DNA of 64,000 nucleotides from Bacteroides timonensis. Its GTDB lineage: Bacteria; Bacteroidota; Bacteroidia; Bacteroidales; Bacteroidaceae. How positions within the stretch are numbered: the first letter of the stretch is position 1; every line of letters starts with the position of its first letter. The stretch is taken from NCBI RefSeq assembly GCF_000513195.1, contig NZ_CBVI010000073.1, positions 1 to 64,000 of the forward strand, read 5' to 3'. The translations under genes were made by a program, and so were the position numbers. The notes under the pieces are model-generated. The model made no database searches and was not told the origin of the DNA. It worked only from the letters and a program-made list of their open reading frames with translations. Positions 51,469 to 61,150 of the stretch are shown here, in pieces.

Positions 51469-52635
51469 ATGGACAAGAGAATTTATCTTTGCCTTGCTCA
51501 CATGAGCGGCAAGGAGCAGGCTTTTATAAAAGAAGCTTTCGATACTAACTGGGTTGTTCCTTTGGGTCCCAACGTGAATGCCTTTGAAAAATCTTTGGAA
51601 GATTTTTTAATTGACAATGGACAATTGACAAATGACAATGATAGGAAACATGTGGTTGCCTTGTCAGCAGGTACGGCAGCCATCCATCTGGGACTAATCC
51701 AATTGGGTGTTGGGGTAGGTGATGAGGTTATCTGCCAGTCGTTTACGTTCTGTGCGTCGGCCAACCCTGTGGTTTATCAGGGAGCAACTCCCGTGTTTAT
51801 CGACAGTGAGGAGGATACCTGGAATATGGACCCTGTTTTGCTGGAAGAAGCCATCAAGGACAGAATCTTGAAGACAGGTAAGAAGCCGAAAGCTATACTT
51901 CCCGTTCATCTTTACGGCATGCCTGCCAGGATTGATGAGATTTGCGCGATAGCCGCTAAATATGATATTCCAGTGCTGGAGGATGCTGCGGAAGCTTTGG
52001 GTTCTGAGTTTAAGGGTCAGAAGTGCGGTACTTTCGGTACCTTTGGCGTGTTGTCTTTCAATGGTAATAAGATGATCACTACTTCGGGTGGCGGGGCTTT
52101 GATTGTTCCTGATGAAAGCACCAAGAAGCAAACGATGTTTTACGCTACGCAGGCTCGTGAGCCTTTCCCTCATTACCAGCATGAAAAGATCGGTTACAAT
52201 TATCGTATGAGTAATATCTGTGCTGGTATCGGTCGTGGTCAGATGACCATATTGGATGAGCATATTGCGCATCATCGCCATGTACATGCTCTTTACGAGA
52301 AGGCTTTTGAAGGTGTGGACGGTATAACGTTGAAATCTAATCCTGATGGTCGTTTCAACGCTAATTATTGGCTGTCTACTATTCTGATAGATCCAGTGAA
52401 GACTGGCACTAACTATGATGAAGTCCGTCGGAAATTAGATGAGCGAGGAATTGAGACTCGTCCCTTGTGGAAACCTATGCATCTACAGCCTGTCTATGCA
52501 ACTAATCCTTGCTATGTGAATGGAGTTTCTGAACGTTTGTTTAATATGGGTTTATGTATTCCTGCCGGTCCTTGGGTGACGGATGAAGATGTGGCTTATA
52601 TTGTAGAGCAAATAAAGGCATGTTGTAAAGGGTGA
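51469..52635 (+). CDS. DegT/DnrJ/EryC1/StrS-family sugar aminotransferase
   Basis: 388 residues. PLP-binding features: GTAAIHLGLIQLGVGVGDEV, ILPVHLYGMPARID, LEDAAEALGSEFKG and Lys201 in SFNGNKMITT. NYRMSNICAGIGRGQ and RPLWKPMHLQP are typical. The family adds an amino group to a keto sugar such as the product of a 4,6-dehydratase. Genes like this (often called a pilin-glycosylation or capsule aminotransferase) commonly close Bacteroides capsule loci. Residues 48-58 (IDNGQLTNDND) are encoded by a repetitive GACAA-rich stretch and look like an inserted repeat. Confidence 0.92.
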   Translation: MDKRIYLCLAHMSGKEQAFIKEAFDTNWVVPLGPNVNAFEKSLEDFLIDNGQLTNDNDRKHVVALSAGTAAIHLGLIQLGVGVGDEVICQSFTFCASANPVVYQGATPVFIDSEEDTWNMDPVLLEEAIKDRILKTGKKPKAILPVHLYGMPARIDEICAIAAKYDIPVLEDAAEALGSEFKGQKCGTFGTFGVLSFNGNKMITTSGGGALIVPDESTKKQTMFYATQAREPFPHYQHEKIGYNYRMSNICAGIGRGQMTILDEHIAHHRHVHALYEKAFEGVDGITLKSNPDGRFNANYWLSTILIDPVKTGTNYDEVRRKLDERGIETRPLWKPMHLQPVYATNPCYVNGVSERLFNMGLCIPAGPWVTDEDVAYIVEQIKACCKG

Positions 52636-52686
52636 TAGTTGTTATTTAGAGGTAATGACTATTTAAAAATAACTTTGATAGAATGT

Positions 52687-52726
52687 AAAGAGCTATTTCT
52701 GAATTTCAGGAGTAGCTCTTTTTTTG
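52687..52726 (+). terminator. Terminator of the capsule operon
   Basis: AAAGAGCTA at 52687-52695 pairs with TAGCTCTTT at 52713-52721, with an inner CTG/CAG pairing, followed by a run of Ts. It lies 52 bases past the aminotransferase stop. Confidence 0.82.
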
Positions 52727-52762
52727 TTTGGTAGAATAGGGATGATTTTGATTAATAAGCAT

Positions 52763-52770
52763 TATCTTTG
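52763..52770 (+). promoter_or_regulatory. Predicted dnaB promoter -7 box
   Basis: TATCTTTG is an exact TAnnTTTG box, 31 bases before the dnaB ATG. Confidence 0.55.
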
Positions 52771-52801
52771 CCATCCCTTTAATAATTCATAGTATTAAAA
52801 A

Positions 52802-54361
52802 ATGGCAGAACAGAGAAAAGCTCCCCGAAGCAATAGTAAGGCAAAAATACAGCCCGTAAATGACTACGGACGTATCCAGCCACAAGCGCCGGAACTGGAA
52901 GAGGCTGTATTGGGAGCATTGATGATAGAGAAAGACGCTTATTCGTTAGTAAGTGAAATTCTTCGTCCGGAGTCTTTTTATGAGCACCGGCACCAGTTGA
53001 TTTATTCCGCTATCACCGACCTGGCTGTGAATCAGAAGCCGGTGGATATCCTTACGGTAAAGGAGCAACTTGCTAAACGCGGTGATTTGGAGGAAGTGGG
53101 CGGTCCGTTTTATATTACTCAGTTAAGTAGTAAGGTTGCCTCTTCAGCGCATATTGAATATCACGCCCGCATCATTGCACAGAAGGCATTGGCTCGTGAA
53201 TTGATTACATTTACCAGCAATGTTCAGAGTAAAGCTTTCGATGAAACTCTGGACGTAGATGATTTGATGCAGGAAGCTGAAGGAAGATTGTTTGAGATCT
53301 CTCAGCAGAACATGAAGAAGGATTATACGCAGATTAATCCTGTCATTGCCGAAGCGTATCAGTTAATTCAGACAGCGGCTGCCCGTACGGATGGTTTAAG
53401 TGGTTTGGAGAGCGGTTTTACCAAACTTGATAAGATGACTTCCGGTTGGCAAAGGTCTGACCTTATTATTATCGCTGCTCGTCCGGCAATGGGAAAGACG
53501 GCATTCGTACTTTCTATGGCAAAGAATATTGCAGTGAATTATCGTAATCCGGTAGCTGTGTTCTCTCTTGAAATGAGTAACGTACAGTTGGTGAATCGTT
53601 TGATCTCCAATGCGTGCGAAATTCCGAGTGAGAAAATTAAGAGCGGACAACTGGCGGATTACGAATGGCAACAGCTGGATTATAAGTTGCGTGACCTTTT
53701 GGATGCTCCGCTGTATGTAGATGATACACCTTCATTGTCAGTGTTTGAACTTCGTACAAAAGCTCGTCGCCTGGTACGCGAACATGGAGTAAGGATTATT
53801 ATTATCGACTACCTTCAGTTGATGAATGCGAGTGGGATGTCATTCGGTAGCCGTCAGGAAGAGGTAAGTACGATTTCACGTTCGTTGAAGGGGTTGGCGA
53901 AAGAGTTGAATATTCCTATTGTTGCTTTGTCGCAGTTGAATCGTGGTGTGGAAAGTCGTGAAGGTGAAGAAGGTAAACGCCCGCAGTTAAGTGACTTGCG
54001 TGAGTCGGGAGCCATTGAGCAGGATGCCGATATGGTATGTTTTATTCACCGTCCTGAATATTATAAGATTTATACCTCACAAGATGGAACCGATTTACGT
54101 GGTATGGCAGAAATTATTATTGCCAAGCATCGTAATGGTGCGGTAGGTGATGTTCGTTTGCGTTTTATCGGTCAGTACACCCGTTTCCAGAATCCGGAAG
54201 ATGATATGGTGATTCCGCATCCGGCAGAAGGTGGTGGAGCAACCTTTGGTTCTAAAATGAATGCAGTAAGTGATGGCAGTGTGCCGCCTCCGGCTGAGTT
54301 TGCCCCTCAAACAGACAATCCGTTTGGTGGGGTGGGATCGGATGGACCGTTGCCATTCTAA
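52802..54361 (+). CDS. dnaB: Replicative DNA helicase
   Basis: 519 residues. The N-terminal DnaB domain (RIQPQAPELEEAVLGALMIE) is followed by a linker and the RecA-like ATPase: Walker A AARPAMGKTAF, Walker B IIIIDYLQLM, and the arginine-finger region GKRPQLSDLRESGAIEQDAD. It is the hexameric helicase that opens DNA at the replication fork. It has its own promoter and is followed by a hairpin terminator. The C-terminal 40 residues are low-complexity (Gly, Pro, Asn), as is common in Bacteroidetes. Confidence 0.96.
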   Translation: MAEQRKAPRSNSKAKIQPVNDYGRIQPQAPELEEAVLGALMIEKDAYSLVSEILRPESFYEHRHQLIYSAITDLAVNQKPVDILTVKEQLAKRGDLEEVGGPFYITQLSSKVASSAHIEYHARIIAQKALARELITFTSNVQSKAFDETLDVDDLMQEAEGRLFEISQQNMKKDYTQINPVIAEAYQLIQTAAARTDGLSGLESGFTKLDKMTSGWQRSDLIIIAARPAMGKTAFVLSMAKNIAVNYRNPVAVFSLEMSNVQLVNRLISNACEIPSEKIKSGQLADYEWQQLDYKLRDLLDAPLYVDDTPSLSVFELRTKARRLVREHGVRIIIIDYLQLMNASGMSFGSRQEEVSTISRSLKGLAKELNIPIVALSQLNRGVESREGEEGKRPQLSDLRESGAIEQDADMVCFIHRPEYYKIYTSQDGTDLRGMAEIIIAKHRNGAVGDVRLRFIGQYTRFQNPEDDMVIPHPAEGGGATFGSKMNAVSDGSVPPPAEFAPQTDNPFGGVGSDGPLPF

Positions 54362-54396
54362 ATTAATGGTAAAATTACATAAGCATTTTAATATTG

Positions 54397-54446
54397 CAGC
54401 CGGAATTACTTTTTATCATGTAGTTTCGGCTGTTTTCATTATTTTC
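54397..54446 (+). terminator. Terminator of dnaB
   Basis: CAGCCGGAA (54397-54405) pairs with TTTCGGCTG (54424-54432), including one G-U pair, and is followed by a T-rich stretch. Confidence 0.65.
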
Positions 54447-54482
54447 TTGATGGATAATTCCCTGTCATCCAAAAAAACTTTG

Positions 54483-54490
54483 TAATTTTG
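54483..54490 (+). promoter_or_regulatory. Predicted pheT promoter -7 box
   Basis: TAATTTTG matches TAnnTTTG and lies 35 bases before the pheT ATG at 54526. An out-of-frame ATG-ATA-TGA at 54521 overlaps that ATG. Confidence 0.5.
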
Positions 54491-54525
54491 CGGGTCACTT
54501 TTGGAAACAATAAAAAATTAATGAT

Positions 54526-56988
54526 ATGAATATCTCTTATAATTGGTTGGAGGAGTAAGGCGATTTCGATTTGACACCGGAAGAAGTTGCCGCTGCATTA
54601 ACTTCTATTGGCTTGGAAACAGGAAGTGTAGAAGAAGTGCAAACGATTAAAGGAGGACTGGAAGGTCTCGTAATCGGTGAAGTGTTGACATGCATTCCTC
54701 ATCCGAATTCAGACCACATGCACGTGACTACTGTGAATCTGGGACAGGGAGAACCTGTGCAGATTGTATGCGGTGCACCGAATGTGGCTGCCGGTCAGAA
54801 AGTGGTAATTGCCACTTTGGGTGCAAAACTCTATGACGGAGATGAATGTTTTACGATCAAAAAGTCAAAACTCCGTGGTGTTGAGTCCAATGGTATGATT
54901 TGCGCTGAAGATGAAATCGGTATTGGTACGGATCATGCAGGGATCATCGTTTTGCCGGCTGATGCTGTTCCGGGAACTCTTGCCAAAGATTATTATAATA
55001 TCAAGAGCGACTATGTGCTGGAAGTGGATATCACTCCGAATCGTGCCGATGCTTGTTCTCACTATGGGGTAGCCCGTGATTTGTATGCTTATCTGGTGCA
55101 AAATAACAAACCGACTTCCCTGAAGAAACCGTCTGTAGATGCTTTTGCCATTGAAAATCATGATCTGGATATCAATGTTACAGTTGAAAACAGTGAAGCT
55201 TGTCCTCGCTATGCCGGTGTAACGATGAAGGGCGTAACAGTAAAAGAAAGTCCGGAATGGTTGCAGAATAAACTCCGTATCATCGGACTGCGTCCTATCA
55301 ATAATGTAGTGGATATCACAAATTACATTGTCCATGCATTCGGCCAGCCATTGCACTGCTTTGATGCAGATCAAATTAAAGGTGGCGAAGTAGTGGTGAA
55401 GACAATGCCTGAAGGTACTCCGTTCGTCACATTGGATGGCGTGGAACGTAAATTATCTGATCGCGACCTGATGATTTGTGACACGGAAAAACCGATGTGT
55501 ATTGCCGGTGTATTCGGTGGTCTGGATTCCGGTTCTACGGAAACGACCAAAGATGTTTTCATTGAAAGCGCTTATTTCCATCCGACATGGGTTCGTAAGA
55601 CAGCTCGTCGTCACGGACTGAATACAGATGCTTCTTTCCGCTTTGAAAGAGGCATTGACCCCAATATCACTATTTACTGTTTGAAATTGGCCGCCATGAT
55701 GGTGAAAGAACTGGCTGGTGGTACTATTTCTTCTGAAGTAAAGGATGTTTGTGCTGCTCCTGCTCAGGATTTCATCGTAGAGTTATCTTATGAGAAGGTG
55801 CACTCGTTGGTAGGTAAAGTGATTCCCGTGGAGACAATCAAGAGCATTGTTACCAGTCTGGAGATGAAAATAACCAATGAGACGGCAGAAGGCTTGACTT
55901 TGGCGGTTCCCCCTTATCGTGTAGACGTGCAACGCGATTGTGATGTTATTGAAGATATCCTCCGTATTTATGGATATAATAATGTAGAAATACCGTCTAC
56001 GCTGAAGTCTAGCTTGACTACGAAGGGCGAACATGATAAGTCTAATAAGTTGCAGAACCTGGTGGCTGAACAATTGGTTGGTTGTGGTTTCAATGAAATT
56101 CTGAACAACTCTCTGACACGTGCCGGCTATTATGACGGTATGGAAACTTATCCTTCTAAAAACCTGGTGATGCTACTGAATCCGTTGAGTACAGACCTGA
56201 ATGCCATGCGTCAGACTTTGTTGTTCGGTGGATTGGAAAGTATCTCTCACAATGCTAACCGTAAGAATGCCGACCTGAAATTCTTCGAATTCGGAAATTG
56301 CTATTATTTCGATGAAGAAAAGAAGAACCCCGAAAAGTCACTGGCTGCTTATACAGAGAATTATCATCTCGGATTGTGGGTAACAGGTAAAAAAGTATCC
56401 AATTCATGGGCGCATGCTGATGAAGAAAGCTCTGTATATGAGTTGAAGGCTTACGTGGAGAATATTTTCCTGCGTTTAGGGCTGAATATGAGAAATCTGG
56501 TTGTAGGTAACCTGATGGATGATATTTATGCTGCTGCCTTGTCTGTACAGACTAAGGGTGGAAAGCGTCTTGCTACATTCGGCATCGTAACAAAGAAGAT
56601 TCTGAAAGCTTTCGACATTGACAATGAAGTATATTACGCTGACCTGAATTGGAAAGAGCTGATGAAAGCCATCCGTTCTGTAAAGATCAGCTATACGGAA
56701 GTTTCCAAATTTCCGGCTGTGAAGCGTGACCTTGCCTTGTTGATTGATAAGAAGGTGCAGTTTGCCGAAATAGAGAAGATTGCTTATGAGACAGAGAAGA
56801 AATTGCTGAAAGATGTATCTCTCTTCGATGTTTATGAAGGTAAGAATCTGGAAGCCGGCAAAAAGTCGTATGCAGTCAGCTTCCTGTTGCAAGATGAGGC
56901 ACAGACACTGAACGATAAGATGATCGATAAGATCATGTCGAAACTCGTGAAGAATCTGGAAGATAAGTTGGATGCAAAGCTTCGCTAA
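54526..56988 (+). CDS. pheT: Phenylalanyl-tRNA synthetase beta subunit, with in-frame stop at codon 11
   Basis: From the ATG at 54526 the frame reads MNISYNWLEE, then TAA (54556-54558), then GDFDLTPEEVAAALTSIGLE and on to 56988. Homologues read on through this point with a tyrosine (L-K/E-E-Y-x-D-F-D-L), so a TAT or TAC codon has become TAA. Without the stop, the protein would be 820 residues with normal domains: tRNA-binding EMAP-like domain (about 40-150), B3/B4, B5 and the C-terminal anticodon-binding fold (KFPAVKRDLALLIDKK). The first codon after the stop that can start translation is TTG at 54571, giving 805 residues. The gene is normally essential, so read-through, restart, suppression or sequencing error must be considered. 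Confidence 0.9.
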
Positions 56989-57034
56989 TTGATAATTAAA
57001 ACAATTAATAATTAAACATTAAAATATAATTCCA

Positions 57035-57772
57035 ATGGGAAGAGCATTTGAATATAGAAAAGCTGCCAAATTGAAAAGATGGGGTCACATGGCAAAGACC
57101 TTTACAAGACTGGGTAAACAAATTGCTATTGCAGTAAAGGCTGGTGGCCCGGAACCGGAAAATAATCCGACTTTGCGTTCGGTTATCGCTACTTGTAAGC
57201 GTGAGAATATGCCGAAGGATAACATTGACCGTGCTATCAAGAATGCAATGGGTAAGGACCAGAGCGATTACAAAGGAATGACTTATGAAGGATACGGTCC
57301 TCACGGTGTTGCTGTATTCGTAGATACGTTGACTGACAATACTACCCGCACAGTCGCTGATGTACGTTCCGTATTCAATAAGTTTGGCGGAAACTTGGGT
57401 ACTATGGGATCATTAGCTTTCCTGTTCGACCATAAGTGTATGTTTACTTTCAAGAAGAAGGACGGCATAGATATGGAAGAACTCATTCTTGATCTGATTG
57501 ACTACGATGTAGATGATGAGTTCGAAGAGGATGAAGAAGAAGGAACAATCACTATCTATGGCGATCCGAAGAGCTATGCAGCTATCCAGAAACATCTGGA
57601 AGAATGTGGCTTTGAGGATGTCGGTGGTGAATTTACTTATATTCCGAACGATACGAAAGAGGTGACTCCCGAGCAACGTGAAACTTTGGACAAGATGATA
57701 GAACGTCTCGAAGAATTTGATGATGTGCAAACAGTTTATACCAATATGAAGCCGGAGGGTAGTGAAGAGTAA
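57035..57772 (+). CDS. YebC/PmpR family regulatory protein
   Basis: 245 residues. The N-terminus GRAFEYRKAAKLKRWGHMAK and the TLRSVIATCKRENMPKDNID segment are typical of YebC, with GYGPHGVAVFVDTLTDNTTR following. Some family members act as transcription factors, and recent work links the YebC2 type to translation at polyproline stretches. It follows pheT by 46 bp, and its stop overlaps the start of the next gene (TAATG). Confidence 0.94.
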   Translation: MGRAFEYRKAAKLKRWGHMAKTFTRLGKQIAIAVKAGGPEPENNPTLRSVIATCKRENMPKDNIDRAIKNAMGKDQSDYKGMTYEGYGPHGVAVFVDTLTDNTTRTVADVRSVFNKFGGNLGTMGSLAFLFDHKCMFTFKKKDGIDMEELILDLIDYDVDDEFEEDEEEGTITIYGDPKSYAAIQKHLEECGFEDVGGEFTYIPNDTKEVTPEQRETLDKMIERLEEFDDVQTVYTNMKPEGSEE

Positions 57773-58017
57773 TGAAGTATACTTATAAGACTCAAGGTAC
57801 ATGTAGTTCTCACATTGAATTGGAAATAGAAAATAATATAATAGCGGATATTGCGTTTTGGGGAGGTTGTAACGGAAATTTGCAAGGTCTTTCCCGTCTG
57901 GTGAAAGGAATGTCGGTAAATGATGTGATTTCCCGTCTGGAAGGAATTCGTTGCGGAGGACGTTCGACTTCTTGTCCGGATCAGTTATGTAGGGCGCTGC
58001 ATGAAATGGGATTCTAA
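57772..58017 (+). CDS. TSCPD domain protein (TIGR03905 type)
   Basis: 81 residues. YKTQGTCSSHIELEIENNII, the AFWGGCNGNLQGLSRLVKGM segment and a C-terminal GGRSTSCPDQLCRALHEMGF identify the small TSCPD family, whose domain is also found at the C-terminus of some ribonucleotide reductases. The conserved cysteines suggest metal binding. It is translationally coupled to yebC. Function unknown. Confidence 0.88.
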   Translation: MKYTYKTQGTCSSHIELEIENNIIADIAFWGGCNGNLQGLSRLVKGMSVNDVISRLEGIRCGGRSTSCPDQLCRALHEMGF

Positions 58018-58045
58018 CTAAATCCCTGTACTTTAAAAATATAGG

Positions 58046-58087
58046 TTGGCCCTCGGTGTTGTACAATGCCGGGGGCTTCTTTTTTGA
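58046..58087 (+). terminator. Terminator after the TSCPD gene
   Basis: GCCCTCGG at 58049-58056 pairs with CCGGGGGC at 58069-58076 (one G-U pair), followed by a T-run. It ends the pheT-yebC-TSCPD unit. Confidence 0.8.
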
Positions 58088-58147
58088 ACTGAAAGTGTGG
58101 CTCGCTTGTTATTATTTCGTAATTTTACGCCATTAAAAGAACGAACG

Positions 58148-59410
58148 ATGAAAAATATTCTGAAAGACTTGAAACGTAGGGACCACAAGCGTTATTTGGG
58201 TGGTCTGGACGTTTTTAAATATATTGGTCCCGGATTGCTTGTTACAGTTGGTTTTATTGATCCGGGAAACTGGGCTTCCAACTTTGCAGCGGGTTCCGAA
58301 TTTGGGTATTCCCTGCTTTGGGTGGTAACTTTGTCAACGATCATGTTGATTGTATTGCAGCACAATGTGGCTCACTTGGGCATTGTTACAGGTTTGTGTT
58401 TATCAGAAGCAGCCACAAAATATACGCCAAAGTGGGTCTCACGTCCTATTTTGGGCACTGCGGTGTTGGCATCCATATCGACTTCCCTTGCCGAAATATT
58501 GGGAGGTGCAATTGCCTTGGAAATGCTTTTTGATATCCCTATTATATGGGGAGCTGTATTGACAACCGTCTTTGTCGTCATCATGCTTTTTACGAATTCG
58601 TATAAGAAGATAGAGCGTTCCATCATTGCCTTTGTTTCCGTTATCGGATTATCCTTTATTTATGAGTTGTTCCTGGTGAAGATTGACTGGCCGATGGCTG
58701 TGGAAGGATGGGTGACACCAGCTTTTCCGAAAGGGAGCATGCTGATTATTATGAGTGTGTTGGGAGCGGTGGTGATGCCGCATAACTTATTCTTGCATTC
58801 GGAGGTGATTCAGAGCCATGAATATAATAAGCAAGATGATAGTTCTATTCGTAAGGTTTTGAAGTATGAGTTGTTTGATACGCTCTTCTCTATGATTGTG
58901 GGATGGGCTATCAATAGTGCTATGATATTGCTGGCTGCTGCTACTTTCTTTAAAAGCGGTATTCAGGTTGAAGAACTGCAACAGGCGAAGTCTTTGCTGG
59001 AGCCTTTGCTTGGAAACAGTGCTGCGGTTGTCTTTGCTCTGGCTTTGCTGATGGCGGGTATTTCATCTACCATTACAAGTGGTATGGCGGCGGGGTCTAT
59101 CTTTGCCGGTATCTTCGGTGAATCCTATCACATCAAGGATAGTCACTCGCAGGTGGGTGTGATCCTTTCATTGGGTATCGCCTTGTTGCTGATATTCTTC
59201 ATTGGCGATCCTTTTAAAGGGCTGTTGATTTCGCAAATGGTGCTGAGTATACAGTTGCCTTTTACCGTTTTCCTGCAAGTCGGGTTGACATCTTCGCGTA
59301 AGGTAATGGGGCAGTATGTCAACAGTAAATGGAGCAGTTTCGTACTTTACGCTATTGCAGGTATCGTGACCGTATTGAATATTATGTTGTTGATATCCGA
59401 ATTGTCATAA
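58148..59410 (+). CDS. Nramp family divalent metal transporter
   Basis: 420 residues from the ATG at 58148 (MKNILKDLKRRDHKRY); an in-frame start at 58097 would only add leader-like sequence and overlaps the promoter region. Eleven or so spans. The metal-binding motif in span 1 is FIDPGNWASN (DPGN) and in span 6 VVMPHNLFLHSE (MPH), as in MntH. It imports Mn2+ or Fe2+ with protons. It stands alone behind a weak -7 box (TAATTTTA near 58120). Confidence 0.92.
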   Translation: MKNILKDLKRRDHKRYLGGLDVFKYIGPGLLVTVGFIDPGNWASNFAAGSEFGYSLLWVVTLSTIMLIVLQHNVAHLGIVTGLCLSEAATKYTPKWVSRPILGTAVLASISTSLAEILGGAIALEMLFDIPIIWGAVLTTVFVVIMLFTNSYKKIERSIIAFVSVIGLSFIYELFLVKIDWPMAVEGWVTPAFPKGSMLIIMSVLGAVVMPHNLFLHSEVIQSHEYNKQDDSSIRKVLKYELFDTLFSMIVGWAINSAMILLAAATFFKSGIQVEELQQAKSLLEPLLGNSAAVVFALALLMAGISSTITSGMAAGSIFAGIFGESYHIKDSHSQVGVILSLGIALLLIFFIGDPFKGLLISQMVLSIQLPFTVFLQVGLTSSRKVMGQYVNSKWSSFVLYAIAGIVTVLNIMLLISELS

Positions 59411-59472
59411 AGCGGATACATTTGAACAATCAGGCTTCTGATATATAAGATATAAACTAAATAAACGATCAT

Positions 59473-60237
59473 ATGAAAATTATTACATATAATGTAAACG
59501 GGCTGCGTGCAGCTGTTAGTAAAGGTTTGCCGGAATGGCTGGAACGGGAACAAGCTGATGTTGTGTGCATTCAGGAAACTAAATTGCAGCCGGATCAATA
59601 TCCGGAAGAAGCATTGAGTGCATTGGGGTATAAGCATTATCTCTATTCTGCGCAGAAGAAGGGGTATAGCGGAGTAGCCATCTTGACTAAAAAAGAGCCG
59701 GACCATGTGGAATATGGCATGGGGATAGAAGAATATGATAATGAAGGCCGTTTTATCCGTGCCGATTTTGGCGATATATCTGTCGTAAGTGTTTATCATC
59801 CTTCAGGAACGAGTGGTGACGAACGCCAGGCATTTAAGATGGTATGGTTGGAGAAGTTCCAGGAGTACGTGACGGAGCTGCGAAAATCATGTCCGAAACT
59901 TATACTTTGCGGAGATTATAATATCTGTCATGAACCGATAGACATTCATGATCCTATTCGTAACGCTACTAATAGTGGTTTCTTGCCCGAAGAACGGGAA
60001 TGGATGACGCGTTTTCTGAATGCCGGTTTTATCGATACTTTCCGCTTGTTGCATCCCGAACAGCAGGAATATACGTGGTGGAGTTATCGTTTCAACTCCC
60101 GCGCAAAGAATAAAGGATGGCGTATTGATTATTGTATGGTGACCGAAACTGTTCGCCCGTTACTGAAAGAGGCGCGTATTCTGAATGATGCTGTACATTC
60201 TGATCATTGTCCCATGTTGTTGGATATAGAAGGCTAA
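59473..60237 (+). CDS. xth: Exodeoxyribonuclease III
   Basis: 254 residues of the exonuclease-endonuclease-phosphatase fold: MKIITYNVNGLRAAVSKG, VVCIQETKLQ (metal-binding Glu), VYHPSGTSGDE, CGDYNICHEPID, YTWWSYRFNSRAKNKGWRID and SDHCPMLLDI at the end. It is an AP endonuclease and 3'-5' exonuclease of base excision repair. It precedes the C_GCAxxG_C_C gene by 15 bp, so the two may be one unit. Confidence 0.94.
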   Translation: MKIITYNVNGLRAAVSKGLPEWLEREQADVVCIQETKLQPDQYPEEALSALGYKHYLYSAQKKGYSGVAILTKKEPDHVEYGMGIEEYDNEGRFIRADFGDISVVSVYHPSGTSGDERQAFKMVWLEKFQEYVTELRKSCPKLILCGDYNICHEPIDIHDPIRNATNSGFLPEEREWMTRFLNAGFIDTFRLLHPEQQEYTWWSYRFNSRAKNKGWRIDYCMVTETVRPLLKEARILNDAVHSDHCPMLLDIEG

Positions 60238-60252
60238 AAAAGGGATAGGGTA

Positions 60253-60714
60253 ATGTTTGAAGAAAGAATAGAGAAAGCGGTAGAGTTTTTTAAGAGTGGT
60301 TATAATTGCTCCCAGTCTGTGGTGCTTGCTTTTGCCGACATGTATGGATTTACGCAAGAACAGGCGGCGCGTATGGCAGCTTCCTTCGGTGGAGGTATCG
60401 GTCGTATGCGTCAGACTTGTGGCGCTGCATGCGGTATGTTTCTGCTTGCCGGACTGGAAACCGGAGCGACTGATCCCAAAGACCGTGAAGGAAAAGGGGC
60501 CAATTATGCAGTAGTACAGGAATTGGCTGCCGAGTTTAAGAAACGGAACGGCTCTACAATTTGTGCTGAATTATTGGGGTTGAAGAAGCCGGAAGGAGTG
60601 TCTACTCCCGAAGAACGCACCGACCAATATTATGCTAAACGTCCGTGTGTCAGGATGGTGGAAGAAGCTGCCCGTATTTGGGCGGAATATCTTGAAAACA
60701 GATCGTCTATTTAA
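60253..60714 (+). CDS. C_GCAxxG_C_C family protein
   Basis: 153 residues. The family signature is present: YNCSQSVVLAFADMYGF, then GGGIGRMRQTCGAACGMFLL (G-C-A-x-x-G pattern) and the later cysteines CAELLG and RPCVRMV. These small proteins are thought to be redox or metal-binding; no activity is firmly known. It follows xth closely. Confidence 0.88.
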   Translation: MFEERIEKAVEFFKSGYNCSQSVVLAFADMYGFTQEQAARMAASFGGGIGRMRQTCGAACGMFLLAGLETGATDPKDREGKGANYAVVQELAAEFKKRNGSTICAELLGLKKPEGVSTPEERTDQYYAKRPCVRMVEEAARIWAEYLENRSSI

Positions 60715-60792
60715 TGTAAACAAACCATCAGTTTCGCTTGAATGAATCATTCTTTTTGGTCTGACCTGCTGAAAAAATGCTCTTATTATGAC

Positions 60793-60850
60793 ATATAACA
60801 TAAAAAAGCAGAGAATAATGTGTTATATAACATAAATATAACTATCTTTG
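60793..60850 (+). promoter_or_regulatory. Promoter and palindromic operator before the small winged-helix gene
   Basis: TATCTTTG at 60843-60850 is an exact -7 box. A perfect 12-bp palindrome, TGTTATATAACA (60821-60832), covers the expected -33 position, and the half site ATATAACATAAA occurs twice (60793-60804 and 60825-60836), 32 bp apart. Together these look like a promoter with operator sites for a repressor. The rest of the 211-bp gap shows nothing else. Confidence 0.45.
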
Positions 60851-60925
60851 CCGCTGAAATAAAATCTGAACCTCACCAATGAGAGAATTTAGATTAAAGC
60901 ATGTATAACTAAAAACAAAAGGAAA

Positions 60926-61126
60926 ATGTTAAAAGAAAAAGCTGGTGAAACTGCAGGAAAAATTTGGAGTGCTCTGAATGAGACTGAAGGTTTAACTGCT
61001 AAACAAATCAAGAAAGCAACTAAGTTGGTAGACAAAGATTTGTTCTTGGGCCTTGGCTGGTTGTTGAGAGAAGACAAGATCTCTACTCAGGAAGTAGAAG
61101 GCGAACTGTTTGTTACGTTGGTTTAA
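60926..61126 (+). CDS. Winged helix-turn-helix protein (DUF2582)
   Basis: 66 residues. GKIWSALNETEGLTAKQIKK and TKLVDKDLFLGLGWLLREDK form a compact winged-helix fold with a conserved tail EVEGELFVTLV. The family is short and widely kept in Bacteroidetes. DNA binding is presumed from the fold. A 17-bp bidirectional hairpin follows. Confidence 0.85.
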   Translation: MLKEKAGETAGKIWSALNETEGLTAKQIKKATKLVDKDLFLGLGWLLREDKISTQEVEGELFVTLV

Positions 61127-61150
61127 GAGAGAGATTGACATTTATCTTAT

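Noticed and set aside
54571..56988. Normal pheT starting at TTG 54571
   Set aside because: The upstream ATG with a clear N-terminal match and the promoter position show the gene starts at 54526; the TTG is only a possible rescue start.
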